Source of the DNA: HXMU1420-13 sp034669965
GTDB taxonomy: Bacteria; Bacteroidota; Rhodothermia; Balneolales; Balneolaceae
Direction of reading: 5' to 3'
NCBI GenBank assembly: GCA_034669965.1
Contig: JAXMOK010000010.1
Coordinates: forward strand, 1 to 64,000
Length of the DNA: 64,000 nt
The position numbers were made by a program, and so were the translations under genes. This document shows, piece by piece, positions 36,640 to 45,947 of this stretch (within the stretch, counting starts at the first letter, position 1; the number at the start of each line of letters is the position of its first letter). The notes under the pieces were generated by a model, which had not been told where the DNA came from, did not search any database, and saw only the letters and a list, made by a program, of their open reading frames with translations.

Positions 36640-37305
36640 ATGGCAAGATTTACACGCATCGAAGTTTTTAAGGTAATGGAGTCAACGGGGTTAGTTCCGT
36701 TGTTTTATCATAATAATGTCGACGTTGCAAAAAATATACTAAAGGCCTGCTACGACGGCGGTGCTCGGGTGCTCGAGTTCACAAATCGTGGCGATTTTGC
36801 TCACGAAGTTTTCGCAGAGCTAAATAAATATGCAGCTACCGAATTACCTGAAATGGTATTAGGAGTGGGCTCAGTTACCGATGCCGGTGCGGCATCGTTA
36901 TACATGCAACTCGGAGCCAATTTTGTAGTTACTCCCGTGTATCGCGAGGATATTGCGATCGCATGTAATCGAAAAAAAGTACTGTGGTCGCCCGGATGTG
37001 GTTCTCTAACCGAAATCACCAAAGCTGAAGAAATGGGCTGTGAATTGGTTAAACTGTTCCCTGGTGGAACCTATGGACCTGGATTTATCAAAGCGATAAA
37101 AGGCCCTCAACCGTGGACAAATGTAATGCCCACCGGGGGAGTTTCTCCAGATCCCGAAAACTTGAAATCTTGGTTCGATGCAGGCGTTACTTGTGTTGGT
37201 ATGGGGTCGAAATTGATTTCTAAAGACATAGTACAAAGCGAAAAGTATGACGAGTTAAAGGCACTAGTTTCGAAGACCATCAAAACCATTGAAGAACTGC
37301 GTTGA
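36640..37305 (+). CDS. eda: KDPG aldolase (KHG/KDPG aldolase family)
   Basis: A 221-residue class I aldolase cleaving KDPG into pyruvate and glyceraldehyde-3-phosphate, the last alginate-specific step. The Schiff-base lysine lies in ELVKLFPGG and the glutamate in GARVLEFTNRG (Glu46). The phosphate-binding glycines are in MPTGGVSPD and CVGMGSKL. The typical LEVTLRT is LEFTNRG here, a variation seen in this subgroup. Last gene of the locus, followed after about 30 bases by a strong terminator. Confidence 0.9.
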   Translation: MARFTRIEVFKVMESTGLVPLFYHNNVDVAKNILKACYDGGARVLEFTNRGDFAHEVFAELNKYAATELPEMVLGVGSVTDAGAASLYMQLGANFVVTPVYREDIAIACNRKKVLWSPGCGSLTEITKAEEMGCELVKLFPGGTYGPGFIKAIKGPQPWTNVMPTGGVSPDPENLKSWFDAGVTCVGMGSKLISKDIVQSEKYDELKALVSKTIKTIEELR

Positions 37306-37334
37306 TCATTTGCAGCAAGTTTAATTTTTTATTG

Positions 37335-37370
37335 AGCTTGATTGGCACTTGTTGTCGATCAGGCTTTTTT
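37335..37370 (+). terminator. Rho-independent terminator of the alginate locus
   Basis: AGCTTGAT (37335-37342) pairs with ATCAGGCT (37358-37365), one G-T pair, and is followed by six T. It closes the kdgF-to-eda transcript. The rest of 37306-37544 carries TAACTTTG (37398-37405), a -7-like box that could serve fabZ but has no well-spaced -33 box. Confidence 0.65.
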
Positions 37371-37544
37371 GTTATCAGGTTGAAAATACTGTTCCAATAA
37401 CTTTGTTCTGAGATTCGTAAATTCGGCTTCAATTTGGATTGGGAATCACTTACAAAGTAATTCCACAGATTCATAAACCGCGTTTTAAAAGAGTAGCATT
37501 ATGTAGCTTGCTCACTTTCCAACGAAATTTTATCTCATTGAATC

Positions 37545-37979
37545 ATGCTAATAGAAGAAATTAAGAAAGTGATACCGCACAGGTATCCGTTTTTACTTGT
37601 TGATCGCGTACTGGAATTAGAAGAAGAAAAAATTACAGCCATCAAAAATGTAACCGTAAACGAAGAGTTTTTTAACGGGCATTTTCCCGGCGCTCCAATT
37701 ATGCCGGGTGTGCTACAAGTTGAAGCATTGGCCCAAGCTGGAGCCATATTGCTTATGCAACAAAAAGTGGATGATCCGGAGAAGAACCTGATGGTGTTTA
37801 CGGGAATCAAAAATTGCAAATTCCGCCGACAAGTAGTTCCGGGTGATCAATTGAAACTGGAAGTAGAGCTTGGCTCAATGCGTCGTAATTTTGTTACTAT
37901 GATCGGGAAAGCCACTGTTGACGGTGAGATTGCTTGTGAATTAGAAGCTTCTGCAGCCATTGTACCAAAGGAAGGGTAA
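37545..37979 (+). CDS. fabZ: 3-hydroxyacyl-[ACP] dehydratase FabZ
   Basis: A 144-residue hot-dog-fold dehydratase of fatty-acid synthesis. The N-terminal HRYPFLLVDR, the catalytic His in FFNGHFPGAPIMPGVLQ and Glu in VEALAQAGAIL are all present. It acts on short and long 3-hydroxyacyl-ACPs. The stop overlaps the panB start in TAATG, so the two are translationally coupled. Confidence 0.93.
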   Translation: MLIEEIKKVIPHRYPFLLVDRVLELEEEKITAIKNVTVNEEFFNGHFPGAPIMPGVLQVEALAQAGAILLMQQKVDDPEKNLMVFTGIKNCKFRRQVVPGDQLKLEVELGSMRRNFVTMIGKATVDGEIACELEASAAIVPKEG

Positions 37980-38809
37980 TGAGTACTCAAACGGGATCAA
38001 CCAAGCCAGCGAAAATTACTACACAAACTGTGGTCGAAATGAAGCATCGGGGCGAAAAAATCTCGATGCTTACTGCCTACGATTTCACCATGGCACAAAT
38101 TGTGGATCAGGCAGGGATCGAAATCATTTTAGTGGGCGATTCTGCCAGTAATGTGATGGCCGGCCATGAAACAACCGTGCCTATGACTCTAGATCACATG
38201 ATCTATCACACCTCATGCGTAGTGCGTGGAGTGGATCGAGCGCTGGTTATTGCTGATTTACCGTTTATGAGTTATCAAGTAACGCCAAAAGAAGCGTTGA
38301 TTTCTGCCGGCCGAATGATGAAAGAAGCCGGCGCCCATGCGGTAAAACTTGAAGGTGGAAAGCCGATCATCAATACCGTTAAAAAAATTGTGGATGCAGG
38401 AATTCCGGTGATGGGACATCTCGGCTTAACTCCTCAAAGCATTTATAAATTTGGCACTTATAAAGTGCGTGCAAAGGAAGAAGAAGAAGCAACTGCATTA
38501 ATAGAGGATGCAAAACTATTGGAAGAGGCCGGTTGCTTTGCCATCGTGTTAGAAAAAATCCCTGCTACACTGGCAGCAAAAGTTACTGCCGAGATTAACA
38601 TTCCTACTATTGGTATCGGTGCCGGAGTAGATTGCGACGGACAGGTGCTCGTAATTCACGATATGTTGGGGATGAATAAAGGATTCAACCCAAGATTTCT
38701 TCGACGATATGCCGACATCCATTCGGTGATGACCGGAGCTATCGAACAATACATTAAAGACGTAAAAGACAAAGATTTTCCAAATCAAGAAGAGCAATAC
38801 GGAGCGTAA
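37979..38809 (+). CDS. panB: 3-methyl-2-oxobutanoate hydroxymethyltransferase PanB
   Basis: Makes ketopantoate from 2-oxoisovalerate and 5,10-methylenetetrahydrofolate, the first step of pantothenate synthesis. The 276-residue protein has MLTAYDFTMAQIVDQAG, the metal-binding VGDSASNVMAGHETT, KLEGGKP, VMGHLGLTPQS and GIGAGVDCDGQVLV. It is coupled to fabZ by TAATG and directly abuts surE (no gap). Normal length. Confidence 0.95.
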   Translation: MSTQTGSTKPAKITTQTVVEMKHRGEKISMLTAYDFTMAQIVDQAGIEIILVGDSASNVMAGHETTVPMTLDHMIYHTSCVVRGVDRALVIADLPFMSYQVTPKEALISAGRMMKEAGAHAVKLEGGKPIINTVKKIVDAGIPVMGHLGLTPQSIYKFGTYKVRAKEEEEATALIEDAKLLEEAGCFAIVLEKIPATLAAKVTAEINIPTIGIGAGVDCDGQVLVIHDMLGMNKGFNPRFLRRYADIHSVMTGAIEQYIKDVKDKDFPNQEEQYGA

Positions 38810-39574
38810 ATGAACGATAAGAAACCACTGATTCTGGTTAGTAACGACGATGGTATTTATAGTAACGGAATTAAAGCGCTAGCCGAAGTTGCCTCAGAAT
38901 TTGGGGAAGTGATTATTGTTGCACCCGATCGCCAGCAAAGCGCTGTTGGGCATGCCATCACCATCGAAGAACCACTACGTTCTCAAAAACTAAAGATTAC
39001 CGATCGCTTTGATGGTATTTCGGTAAATGGAACTCCTGCTGATTGTGTGAAGTTGGCTCATGGTCAACTCTTGGATCGCAAACCGGATTTAGTGCTTAGT
39101 GGAATCAATCATGGAAGTAATGCGGGGATAAATATCCTGTATTCCGGAACGGTAAGTGCCGCAACCGAAGGAACTATTCTAGGTTATCCGAGCATAGCAG
39201 TTAGTTGTACGGAATTTGGACTCGATGCCGATTTAAGCGGTTGTCAGGAAGCTGCCCGCCGGGTTGTGAAGCTAGTATTGGAAAATGGTCTACCAAAAGG
39301 CGTCACAATGAACGTGAACGCCCCTGCGGGCCCGTTCAAGGGAATGAGTTTGGCTCGTATGGCAGACAGCCGCTACGTGGAAGAATACGAAGCGCGTAAA
39401 GATCCATTCGGCCGACCGTATTACTGGCTAACCGGCAAGTTTGAACTTTTGGATGACGGCACCGACGCCGATATCCGATTGCTGAACGAAGGTTATGCAA
39501 CGGTAACACCAATCCAATACGATCTTACCGATTACGACCTGCTTCGCAAAATGGCTGATGTAGATTTCGAGTAG
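38810..39574 (+). CDS. surE: 5'/3'-nucleotidase SurE
   Basis: A 254-residue metal-dependent nucleotidase. The SurE metal site is formed by Asp-Asp in LVSNDDGIYSNGI, Ser in DRQQSAVGHAIT and Asn in SGINHGSNAG. Dephosphorylates nucleoside monophosphates; linked to stationary-phase survival in other bacteria. Last gene of the fabZ-panB-surE unit; it ends 2 bases from the convergent peptidase gene. Confidence 0.94.
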   Translation: MNDKKPLILVSNDDGIYSNGIKALAEVASEFGEVIIVAPDRQQSAVGHAITIEEPLRSQKLKITDRFDGISVNGTPADCVKLAHGQLLDRKPDLVLSGINHGSNAGINILYSGTVSAATEGTILGYPSIAVSCTEFGLDADLSGCQEAARRVVKLVLENGLPKGVTMNVNAPAGPFKGMSLARMADSRYVEEYEARKDPFGRPYYWLTGKFELLDDGTDADIRLLNEGYATVTPIQYDLTDYDLLRKMADVDFE

Positions 39575-39576
39575 TT

Positions 39577-41085
39577 CTACAAATCTTCTGCCAGGATATA
39601 CACCATCGTTTTAATGGCATTTCGATAATTCCCCAAGCGCAGATTTTCGTTGGGGGAATGCTGGTTATTATCCCTATTCACAGTTGGAACTGTAACTGCA
39701 GGCACATTAAGTGTGGTGACAAAAGGCGAGATCGGGATAGAACCGCCACTCATCCGAATCATAACCGGTTCTTGATTGTATCCATTTTGAATCGCGCTGC
39801 GAAGCCACAATCCAACCTCCGAATCGAATGGAGTTCTGAACGATTGATAAGAAATATTACTGGTAAAGGTGGCGATTTTTGGATGCTCCAGCCGTTCTTC
39901 CTTGGTAGGAACTCGATCTAGCACCAAATAGCCTTGTGCTTCGATATGCGTTTTAATGAGATCAATCAGTCGATCTGGATCAGATTCCAACACAAGTCGA
40001 ACATCAATTTCTGCGCGCGCCCAACCCGGAATAATGGTTCGTACCTCATCATTGATCCAGCCGGATTGCATGCCGCGAACATTTAAAGATGGATATTGAA
40101 TAGCTTCCTGATAGAAATGACCCACTTTATCGGTTTCTGCGATTTGGAGTCGCTCTTTAATTCCCTGTTGATTATCAGGTACGGCACGTAGAATCTCTTC
40201 CACTTCGGGCGAAATTTCGATGCCATCATAAAATCCCGGAATGGTTACTAAGCCGTTATCATCTTTCATAGTGGTTAGTAAACGAGCAAGCCGGAAGGCA
40301 GGATTAGGCGCATAATTCCCGAAATGGCCGGAATGTTGAGCGACAACAGGACCATAAGTTGTAAGCTGAATGGTTGCAATGCCTCGAGCTCCAAAAGTGA
40401 GGGTTGGATTTCCGGAGATGTGGCTCGGGCCATCAAAAATGATGAGCATATCGGCAGCGAGTAATTCGGTGTTATCGATAACTGCTTTTGGAAGCTCTGG
40501 CGAACCGAGTTCTTCCTCATAATCCATGATCACTTTTATATTATAATTTGGCTCAATGCCTTCATCTTCAGCTAAATCTAAAGCGGCTAGAAAAGCGGCA
40601 ACTGGACCTTTAGCATCACTAGCTGAGCGAGCAAAGATTCGCCATTCTGGATTAAATTCGTCGATGCGATCCCAATCTATGATTTCCCACTCTCCCGATT
40701 CATTTTCAGCTTTAAGCACCGGCTGATACGGATTTTCTTGCATCCAACGTGAGGGATCCACCGGTTGGCCGTCAAGCTGTAAGTAAATCAATACGGTTTT
40801 TTCTGCACCGGAAGCGGGTTTTTCCGCGAGTAATAGAGGAACAGTGGGAGTTTCAATTCGCGTAAGCGAGAAGCCTCTTTTCGAGAATTGTTCTTCGCTC
40901 CAGATGATGTTTTTATCTATATCGTCGTGGTTTATAGCATCGTTTGGGATGCTTAATAATTCACGAAATAAATCAATCGAATCTAGCGCATATCGATCAA
41001 TTTTATCTTCAGAAATTTGATGCTGTTGGGCGTTTACTGTTATAGAAATTTGGAAGATGAGAGCAAGGGTAAGTAGTATCCGCAT
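39577..41085 (-). CDS. M20-family metallopeptidase, secreted
   Basis: A 502-residue M20 exopeptidase/dipeptidase-type hydrolase with an N-terminal signal peptide (LALIFQISITVNAQ). Metal-site regions: LIYLQLDGQPVDP (equivalent of the HxDxVP motif, with Gln in place of His), RSASDAKGPVAAFLAA, DYEEELGSPE and a C-terminal NRDNNQHSPNENL. A dimerisation-like insert lies in the middle. It probably trims peptides in the periplasm. The first metal ligand looks altered (Q-L-D instead of H-x-D), which may be subgroup variation. Single gene on this strand, convergent with surE. Confidence 0.8.
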   Translation of the reverse strand: MRILLTLALIFQISITVNAQQHQISEDKIDRYALDSIDLFRELLSIPNDAINHDDIDKNIIWSEEQFSKRGFSLTRIETPTVPLLLAEKPASGAEKTVLIYLQLDGQPVDPSRWMQENPYQPVLKAENESGEWEIIDWDRIDEFNPEWRIFARSASDAKGPVAAFLAALDLAEDEGIEPNYNIKVIMDYEEELGSPELPKAVIDNTELLAADMLIIFDGPSHISGNPTLTFGARGIATIQLTTYGPVVAQHSGHFGNYAPNPAFRLARLLTTMKDDNGLVTIPGFYDGIEISPEVEEILRAVPDNQQGIKERLQIAETDKVGHFYQEAIQYPSLNVRGMQSGWINDEVRTIIPGWARAEIDVRLVLESDPDRLIDLIKTHIEAQGYLVLDRVPTKEERLEHPKIATFTSNISYQSFRTPFDSEVGLWLRSAIQNGYNQEPVMIRMSGGSIPISPFVTTLNVPAVTVPTVNRDNNQHSPNENLRLGNYRNAIKTMVYILAEDL

Positions 41086-41179
41086 AACAAAAGCCTGATG
41101 TTGTTGAATTTGATCGAATTTACATTTTTGAAAAGAAATGAAATTGAATCAATATAACCCGATCAAAAGACGTAAAATA

Positions 41180-41779
41180 TTATGGATAATCTCTAATTAT
41201 CGATCCAGTCTCTGCACCTAAAATACTTTTTAAATAAGCGTTTACTACTCTTGCATTTGGAACAGGGTTGTGGCCCGGAAAGTAGTCTTTGTATTTTTCG
41301 TAGGCATCTTCTACTACACCGAGTGAAACTACATTAATTCGTGCATGCTTAATTTCAAGTGATGCAGCTTTCACGAAACTATGAATCGCGCCATTAACCA
41401 TTGCTGCACTGCTGGTTTTGAGTACCGGATGATCAGCAAGAATGCCGGTTGTTAACGTGATGGAGCCTCCATCAGAAAGAAAATCGAGCCCAATTCGAGC
41501 CAAGTTAACTTGTCCCATAAGCTTGCTTTGGATGCCAATGTAATAGTCTTCTTCACTTAGTTCCGAAAATGAAGCCCATTTAGCTTCGCCGGCAACCGAT
41601 ACAATTGCATCAACTGTTTCGATACTTTCAAACATCGCTTTAATTGATGCAGAATCTGCAATATCTACCTGAACATCGCCGGAATTTCTTGAAGCGATGA
41701 TAACTTCATGATTTTCCGAAAGAGCTTCACAAATTCGCTTACCAATAGTGCCATTTCCACCAACAACAAGTATTCTCAT
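41180..41779 (-). CDS. Short-chain dehydrogenase-like protein without YxxxK
   Basis: A 199-residue protein with a good N-terminal dinucleotide motif (VVGGNGTIGKRI) and SDR-like strands, so it should bind NADP(H). Where the classical catalytic Tyr-x-x-x-Lys is expected it reads SSAAMVNGAIHSFVKAA, with neither Tyr nor Lys in register. It belongs to the small SDR type that lacks this pair. Substrate unknown. Flanked by a lipoprotein gene 11 bases away on the same strand. Confidence 0.75.
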   Translation of the reverse strand: MRILVVGGNGTIGKRICEALSENHEVIIASRNSGDVQVDIADSASIKAMFESIETVDAIVSVAGEAKWASFSELSEEDYYIGIQSKLMGQVNLARIGLDFLSDGGSITLTTGILADHPVLKTSSAAMVNGAIHSFVKAASLEIKHARINVVSLGVVEDAYEKYKDYFPGHNPVPNARVVNAYLKSILGAETGSIIRDYP

Positions 41780-41790
41780 TTCGAATAATT

Positions 41791-42564
41791 TTAGATGTTA
41801 GAATCCATAAGTACTTTCCATTCCCCTTGCTCATCTTTAAACCACATCAACATGTATTTACCATTATAGGATCCTTCACATTGCCCAATTTCGAAGGCAA
41901 CCTGATCGTTTATCACTTCAAGATGTAGCGGTATCAGCTTTAATGAATATCGTTCATTACCCATATACCTATATTCTTGAATCAATGCTGATTGTTCGGT
42001 AATTGGTAGGCGATGATTATAGTAAACAGCGTTCGGGTAATATAGATTCATCACCAGCGAATCTACCTGATGAGTATTGCAGTAATGCATCCAGCGATTG
42101 CGCTGATTGGAGATTTCCGATTTAGCTGCTTCAATATCGGTGTCGCTGTAAAGGGCTAATGCTTCTAATTCTCTACTTGGAAATCCATCACTTTGATTTT
42201 TAATCAGCAAGTGGGCAAAGTTTCTGCCTTCTGAGTCTTCAAATGCACCAATCTCATAAATATATGTAGAGTCGTAATTAGCGTTAACCGAAAAATTGGT
42301 TTCGATTTCTTTGATATTCATCTCTTGATTCGACCAATATTCGGCGATTTCTGATGCCCCCAGATACAACTCTCCATGACCATATATTTTTATTGCATCG
42401 GGAAAATATAGTGAATCTATTCCTTGCGTTTGATTAGTCACCGCCGATGCCCAAAGCATATTTTCGTTGATAACCAATGTAGAATTTTCGGACTCGGTAG
42501 AACTACAGTTTGTTAAAGCCGTTATAGTGAATAGGAGACCAAAAGTTAGTTTTATCGAATGCAT
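41791..42564 (-). CDS. Putative lipoprotein with NTF2/SnoaL-like repeats
   Basis: A 257-residue lipoprotein (signal ends ALTNCSST, lipobox Cys near 20). Two similar segments of about 110 residues suggest a duplicated SnoaL/NTF2-like fold: the first has LWASAVTNQTQGIDSLYFPDAIKIYGHGELYLG, here at about 40-75, and the second has MHYCNTHQVDSLVMNLYYPNAVYYN at about 163-187. The fold suggests a small-molecule pocket; no function can be assigned. Confidence 0.6.
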   Translation of the reverse strand: MHSIKLTFGLLFTITALTNCSSTESENSTLVINENMLWASAVTNQTQGIDSLYFPDAIKIYGHGELYLGASEIAEYWSNQEMNIKEIETNFSVNANYDSTYIYEIGAFEDSEGRNFAHLLIKNQSDGFPSRELEALALYSDTDIEAAKSEISNQRNRWMHYCNTHQVDSLVMNLYYPNAVYYNHRLPITEQSALIQEYRYMGNERYSLKLIPLHLEVINDQVAFEIGQCEGSYNGKYMLMWFKDEQGEWKVLMDSNI

Positions 42565-42589
42565 AGAAATCGGTTTAATTAAAACGTTA

Positions 42590-43438
42590 TCAAAAACCGT
42601 TTTTATTTAAGTCTTTAATAACACCGGTCCAGAAGTTAAAATATATTGGTTTTGCTTCTTTCCAAACCTGCACGTTAATCTGGTTAAGATGAGAAAGATT
42701 TACACATCCCAGATAGGTACCCCACTTTGCACTTTCAACCGAAACGAATGAGTCGTTTTCGGCCTGATGCTCATAAATTTGTGAATTCTGAAATTTAAAA
42801 ATTGGATTGAGCGGGTAGTTTGTTCCTTTCCCGACACAAGCTGAATACGAAAAAATAGGAACATCTTCGTTATCCGGAGTTTCTTTATTGAAGCAGTCAT
42901 TGATATAACCTTGGGTAAGCTGCTCTACCGAGCCAATAGCATTACTTTTTTCTTTTGGATACACATTATTACCAAACCAATCTACCACTTCACTTAGGCG
43001 GTCGGTGAGTATTTCAGGAGTTTTCAGCACCAAATCAGCCAAATAGGTTCCATGATGAGGAGTTGCAACCGTGGTTAACGACGCTACTCGATCGGAGATA
43101 TCTAAGTGACAAAGTGCATGCCGCATATCAAGCCCTCCCATACTGTGGGCAACTACATTTATCTTTTCAAATCCTTGCTCGTCGCACACCTGCCGAATTA
43201 ATCGAACCCAATTTTTTGCTCTTGTTTCGATAGAGGCATACGGTACTACGTTTGGTGCAAAAGCAACGATTCCATGTTCACGCATCAACATACAGGGATC
43301 GTGAAGAGGAGAAGGTTTTACCATCGCACCAATAGCACCAAAACCGTGGCACAAAAAAATGGGATACTTGGTTTTTAGGATAGGAGGTTGAGGAAATTCA
43401 ATCAGCTGAAATCGTTTTAAAAGTGCACTCTCTGCCAT
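42590..43438 (-). CDS. Alpha/beta-hydrolase lipase/esterase (class 2 lipase-like)
   Basis: A 282-residue serine hydrolase. An oxyanion-hole motif PIFLCHGFGAIG is followed by the nucleophile elbow AHSMGG (GxSxG with Ala in first place), and by VATPHHGTYLAD as in triacylglycerol lipases. The aspartate lies in ENDSFVSVESAKWG and the histidine in NLSHLNQINV near the C-terminus. No signal peptide is visible, so cytoplasmic location is likely. It abuts the next gene by 6 bases on the same strand. Confidence 0.8.
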   Translation of the reverse strand: MAESALLKRFQLIEFPQPPILKTKYPIFLCHGFGAIGAMVKPSPLHDPCMLMREHGIVAFAPNVVPYASIETRAKNWVRLIRQVCDEQGFEKINVVAHSMGGLDMRHALCHLDISDRVASLTTVATPHHGTYLADLVLKTPEILTDRLSEVVDWFGNNVYPKEKSNAIGSVEQLTQGYINDCFNKETPDNEDVPIFSYSACVGKGTNYPLNPIFKFQNSQIYEHQAENDSFVSVESAKWGTYLGCVNLSHLNQINVQVWKEAKPIYFNFWTGVIKDLNKNGF

Positions 43439-43444
43439 GGTCTC

Positions 43445-43849
43445 TCATTCGTTTTTTGTTTGTAGACGAAGCGTTCGCCAAATAGTATCGTTGTATAAAA
43501 TATGGATATTCATATCCTTATCAGGGAAAAAAACGTTAGCAGGAACCTCTAAACCAAATGGTGATACCGTTTTTTGCAGCCTTAGATGAAAGGATGTTTT
43601 GGAGAATTGGGGCGGTACATCAATGCGATAAAGTTTACGCGAAAATGCAGTATCAATAACAATTGTCTGCACCCGGTACTGCGAGCGTTTGACCCCATAA
43701 TCAGAAAACGCGAGTTCAATCAGTGAATCTACTTCAGCTTCAGTAGTTATTGTATTAACATGGATTGGCGGTGCGGTAGCCAGTAAAATGGTAGATAATA
43801 CACATGCTGCAAATAATAGAATGGTTAAAACTAGCCGGCTTTTTCTCAT
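43445..43849 (-). CDS. Small membrane-anchored protein of unknown function
   Basis: A 134-residue protein with one N-terminal membrane helix (LVLTILLFAACVLSTILLATA) and an extracytoplasmic domain of about 105 residues with several beta-strands and no recognisable motif. It lies 6 bases after coaBC on the same strand and 6 bases before the lipase gene, so all three may be co-transcribed. Confidence 0.55.
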   Translation of the reverse strand: MRKSRLVLTILLFAACVLSTILLATAPPIHVNTITTEAEVDSLIELAFSDYGVKRSQYRVQTIVIDTAFSRKLYRIDVPPQFSKTSFHLRLQKTVSPFGLEVPANVFFPDKDMNIHILYNDTIWRTLRLQTKNE

Positions 43850-43855
43850 ACGAGG

Positions 43856-45049
43856 TTATAATACGCGTACAATTACGTTCAATGCTTGTTCTGCAACTTC
43901 GGCTTTGGTTCCACTAAAAGTGTGGTCACGCGAAGTATTTAACAAATGTACAGTATTTGTATCACTCTCAAAACCCGATGCTTGTTCGGTGAGTGAATTG
44001 GCAATTATCCAATCGGCGTTTTTTTTCTTCAACTTTTGATGTGCATTCTCGAGCAGCTTTTCGGTCTCCATCGCAAAGCCAACCAGCGTTTGATGATCGG
44101 GTTTTCGTTCTCCCAACCACGACAGGATATCCACTGTGTTTTTCAATTCGATGTTAGATTCCCCTTTTTCTTTTTTCACCTTATGATCGTGAACTTCAAC
44201 CGGGGTGAAATCGGAAACCGCAGCAGCCATCACAATTATATCGGCCTTTGCAAAACGTTGAATCGCCTTAAATAAATCATCGGCACTAGTAATCGCGATT
44301 TTGTGCATATCCTCGGGAAGAGGAATGGAAACAGGACCATGAATCAGGGTAACATCAGCACCTAAGCGTTGTGCCGCTTGTGCCATTGCTAGGCCCATTT
44401 TACCGGAACTTGGATTGGAGATAAATCGAACCGGATCGATATGCTCGCGTGTCGGTCCGGCGGTTACTACCACTTTTTTACCCGTAAGCGGGCCTTCAAT
44501 CGAGCCAATTATCTCGCTCGAAGTGTCGAGAATAGATTCAAACTCCGGGAGTCGACCTTTGCCTTCGATACCGCTCGCTAAAAATCCAGATTCAGGCTCA
44601 AGCACGTGATAACCAAAATCCTGAACTTGTTTCAAGTTTCGTTCTACCGATGGAGAATCGTACATCTCGCCGTCCATGGTTGGGCAGATGAGGATTGGGC
44701 ATCGAGCAGCTAACACCGTGGCGGTGAGCATATTGTCGGAGATACCATTCGCGATTTTAGCGAGCGTATTTCCTGTGCATGGCGCAATCACAAATAAATC
44801 AGCCCATTCGCCCCAATAGATGTGTCGGGTCCATTCATCGGCACCGGCTTCTTCAGGAAATATTTCAACGGCAACATCATGGCCGGAGAGGGAGGCGAAG
44901 GTTTCTAAACCAACAAAGCGGGTAGCCGATGGGGTCATTGTAACCCGCACTTCAGCTCCCGCTTTTTGATATTCTCTAAGTAAAAAGACAGCCTTGTAAG
45001 CTGCGATTCCTCCGGTAACACCAAGAACTATGCGTTTCCCGGAGAGCAT
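43856..45049 (-). CDS. coaBC: Phosphopantothenoylcysteine decarboxylase/synthase CoaBC
   Basis: Bifunctional coenzyme A enzyme, 397 residues. The N-terminal flavin-dependent CoaC part has VTGGIAAYKA, the active-site region of the His/Asn/Cys set, APCTGNTLAKIANGISDN and CPTMDGEMY. The C-terminal CoaB part starts with TAGPTREHIDPVRFISNPSSGKMG and has the dimer motif and CTP-binding region FAMETE. It lies 3 bases from the omega-subunit gene, part of the yicC-gmk-rpoZ-coaBC operon typical of many bacteria. Confidence 0.94.
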   Translation of the reverse strand: MLSGKRIVLGVTGGIAAYKAVFLLREYQKAGAEVRVTMTPSATRFVGLETFASLSGHDVAVEIFPEEAGADEWTRHIYWGEWADLFVIAPCTGNTLAKIANGISDNMLTATVLAARCPILICPTMDGEMYDSPSVERNLKQVQDFGYHVLEPESGFLASGIEGKGRLPEFESILDTSSEIIGSIEGPLTGKKVVVTAGPTREHIDPVRFISNPSSGKMGLAMAQAAQRLGADVTLIHGPVSIPLPEDMHKIAITSADDLFKAIQRFAKADIIVMAAAVSDFTPVEVHDHKVKKEKGESNIELKNTVDILSWLGERKPDHQTLVGFAMETEKLLENAHQKLKKKNADWIIANSLTEQASGFESDTNTVHLLNTSRDHTFSGTKAEVAEQALNVIVRVL

Positions 45050-45052
45050 GAA

Positions 45053-45343
45053 TTACTCAACTTCAGGCTTTCGGTAGTAAATTTCGTCGTTTTCCATTTC
45101 ACGAATGGCGCGACGAGTAGCATGAGGAAGTTTTTCGAATGCTTTTGAGATTTGCTCTTGTTCTTCGTTGAACGAAAATTCGTCATCATCTTCGAAACCT
45201 TCGAAGTATTGAAGTTTTTCGTCAAGCTCAAGCTTTTCTTGGGCTGCAATCTGGCGAGCTCTCTTAGACATGATAACCAGTAATTCGTATTTGTTACCGG
45301 TTACTTCTTTTAGTTTTTCAATGTCGAGTGTTTGAATAGACAT
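45053..45343 (-). CDS. rpoZ: RNA polymerase omega subunit (Rpb6-like)
   Basis: A 96-residue protein: TGNKYELLVIMSKRARQIAA is the Rpb6/omega core signature (residues ~15-34), followed by an acidic middle and the C-terminal conserved PHATRRAIREMENDEIYYRKP. In Bacteroidetes-like bacteria omega takes this form. Position between gmk and coaBC is the classical one and supports the call. Confidence 0.85.
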   Translation of the reverse strand: MSIQTLDIEKLKEVTGNKYELLVIMSKRARQIAAQEKLELDEKLQYFEGFEDDDEFSFNEEQEQISKAFEKLPHATRRAIREMENDEIYYRKPEVE

Positions 45344-45351
45344 AGATGTAG

Positions 45352-45921
45352 TTATGAATTCATAAAATCTGTTACAGCTTGCTTCACCTGTGCGTAGGCT
45401 GTGTCCAGATCGTCATTAATAATTATCCGATCAAAACGATCGGCATACTCAAGTTCTTCTTTTGCGCGATCAAGCCGGAGTTGCAAAGTTTCCTCAGATT
45501 CTGTGCCACGGGCCATCAGGCGCTGCTTTAACACTTCAAAAGAGGGTGGTTTGATGAATAATCCCAAACTCTCATCCCCATAAATGCGCTTCACGTTCAG
45601 CGCTCCTTTTATTTCGATGTCAAGCAGAATAAAATACCCCGAATTCAGCTTTTTATCAACCTCAGAACGCAATGTTCCGTAGCGGCTTCCACCATAGAAT
45701 TCTTCCCACTCTAAAAACTCTTCAGCAGCGATGAGTTCATCAAATTTCGAGCGAGGAATAAAGTGATAATGCGTGCCGTCAACCTCTCCTTCACGAGGGG
45801 CGCGAGTGGTTGCAGATACCGAAAATTTCAGGTCTTCAAAGTCTGCGAATAACCGCTTTGCAATGGTGCTCTTACCGCCTCCACTGGGCGATACAAGTAT
45901 AATAATCTTACCTTTGCTCAA
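45352..45921 (-). CDS. gmk: Guanylate kinase
   Basis: Phosphorylates GMP/dGMP with ATP. The 189-residue protein has the P-loop VSPSGGGKST near residue 12, the GMP-binding motifs SATTRAPREGEVDGTHYHF and EWEEFYGGSRYGT, and the lid region ARGTESEETLQLRL. Normal length. It lies 26 bases after yicC and 8 before rpoZ on the same strand. Confidence 0.96.
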   Translation of the reverse strand: MSKGKIIILVSPSGGGKSTIAKRLFADFEDLKFSVSATTRAPREGEVDGTHYHFIPRSKFDELIAAEEFLEWEEFYGGSRYGTLRSEVDKKLNSGYFILLDIEIKGALNVKRIYGDESLGLFIKPPSFEVLKQRLMARGTESEETLQLRLDRAKEELEYADRFDRIIINDDLDTAYAQVKQAVTDFMNS

Positions 45922-45947
45922 AGCTCAATCCTCACATCTCAAAGCTA

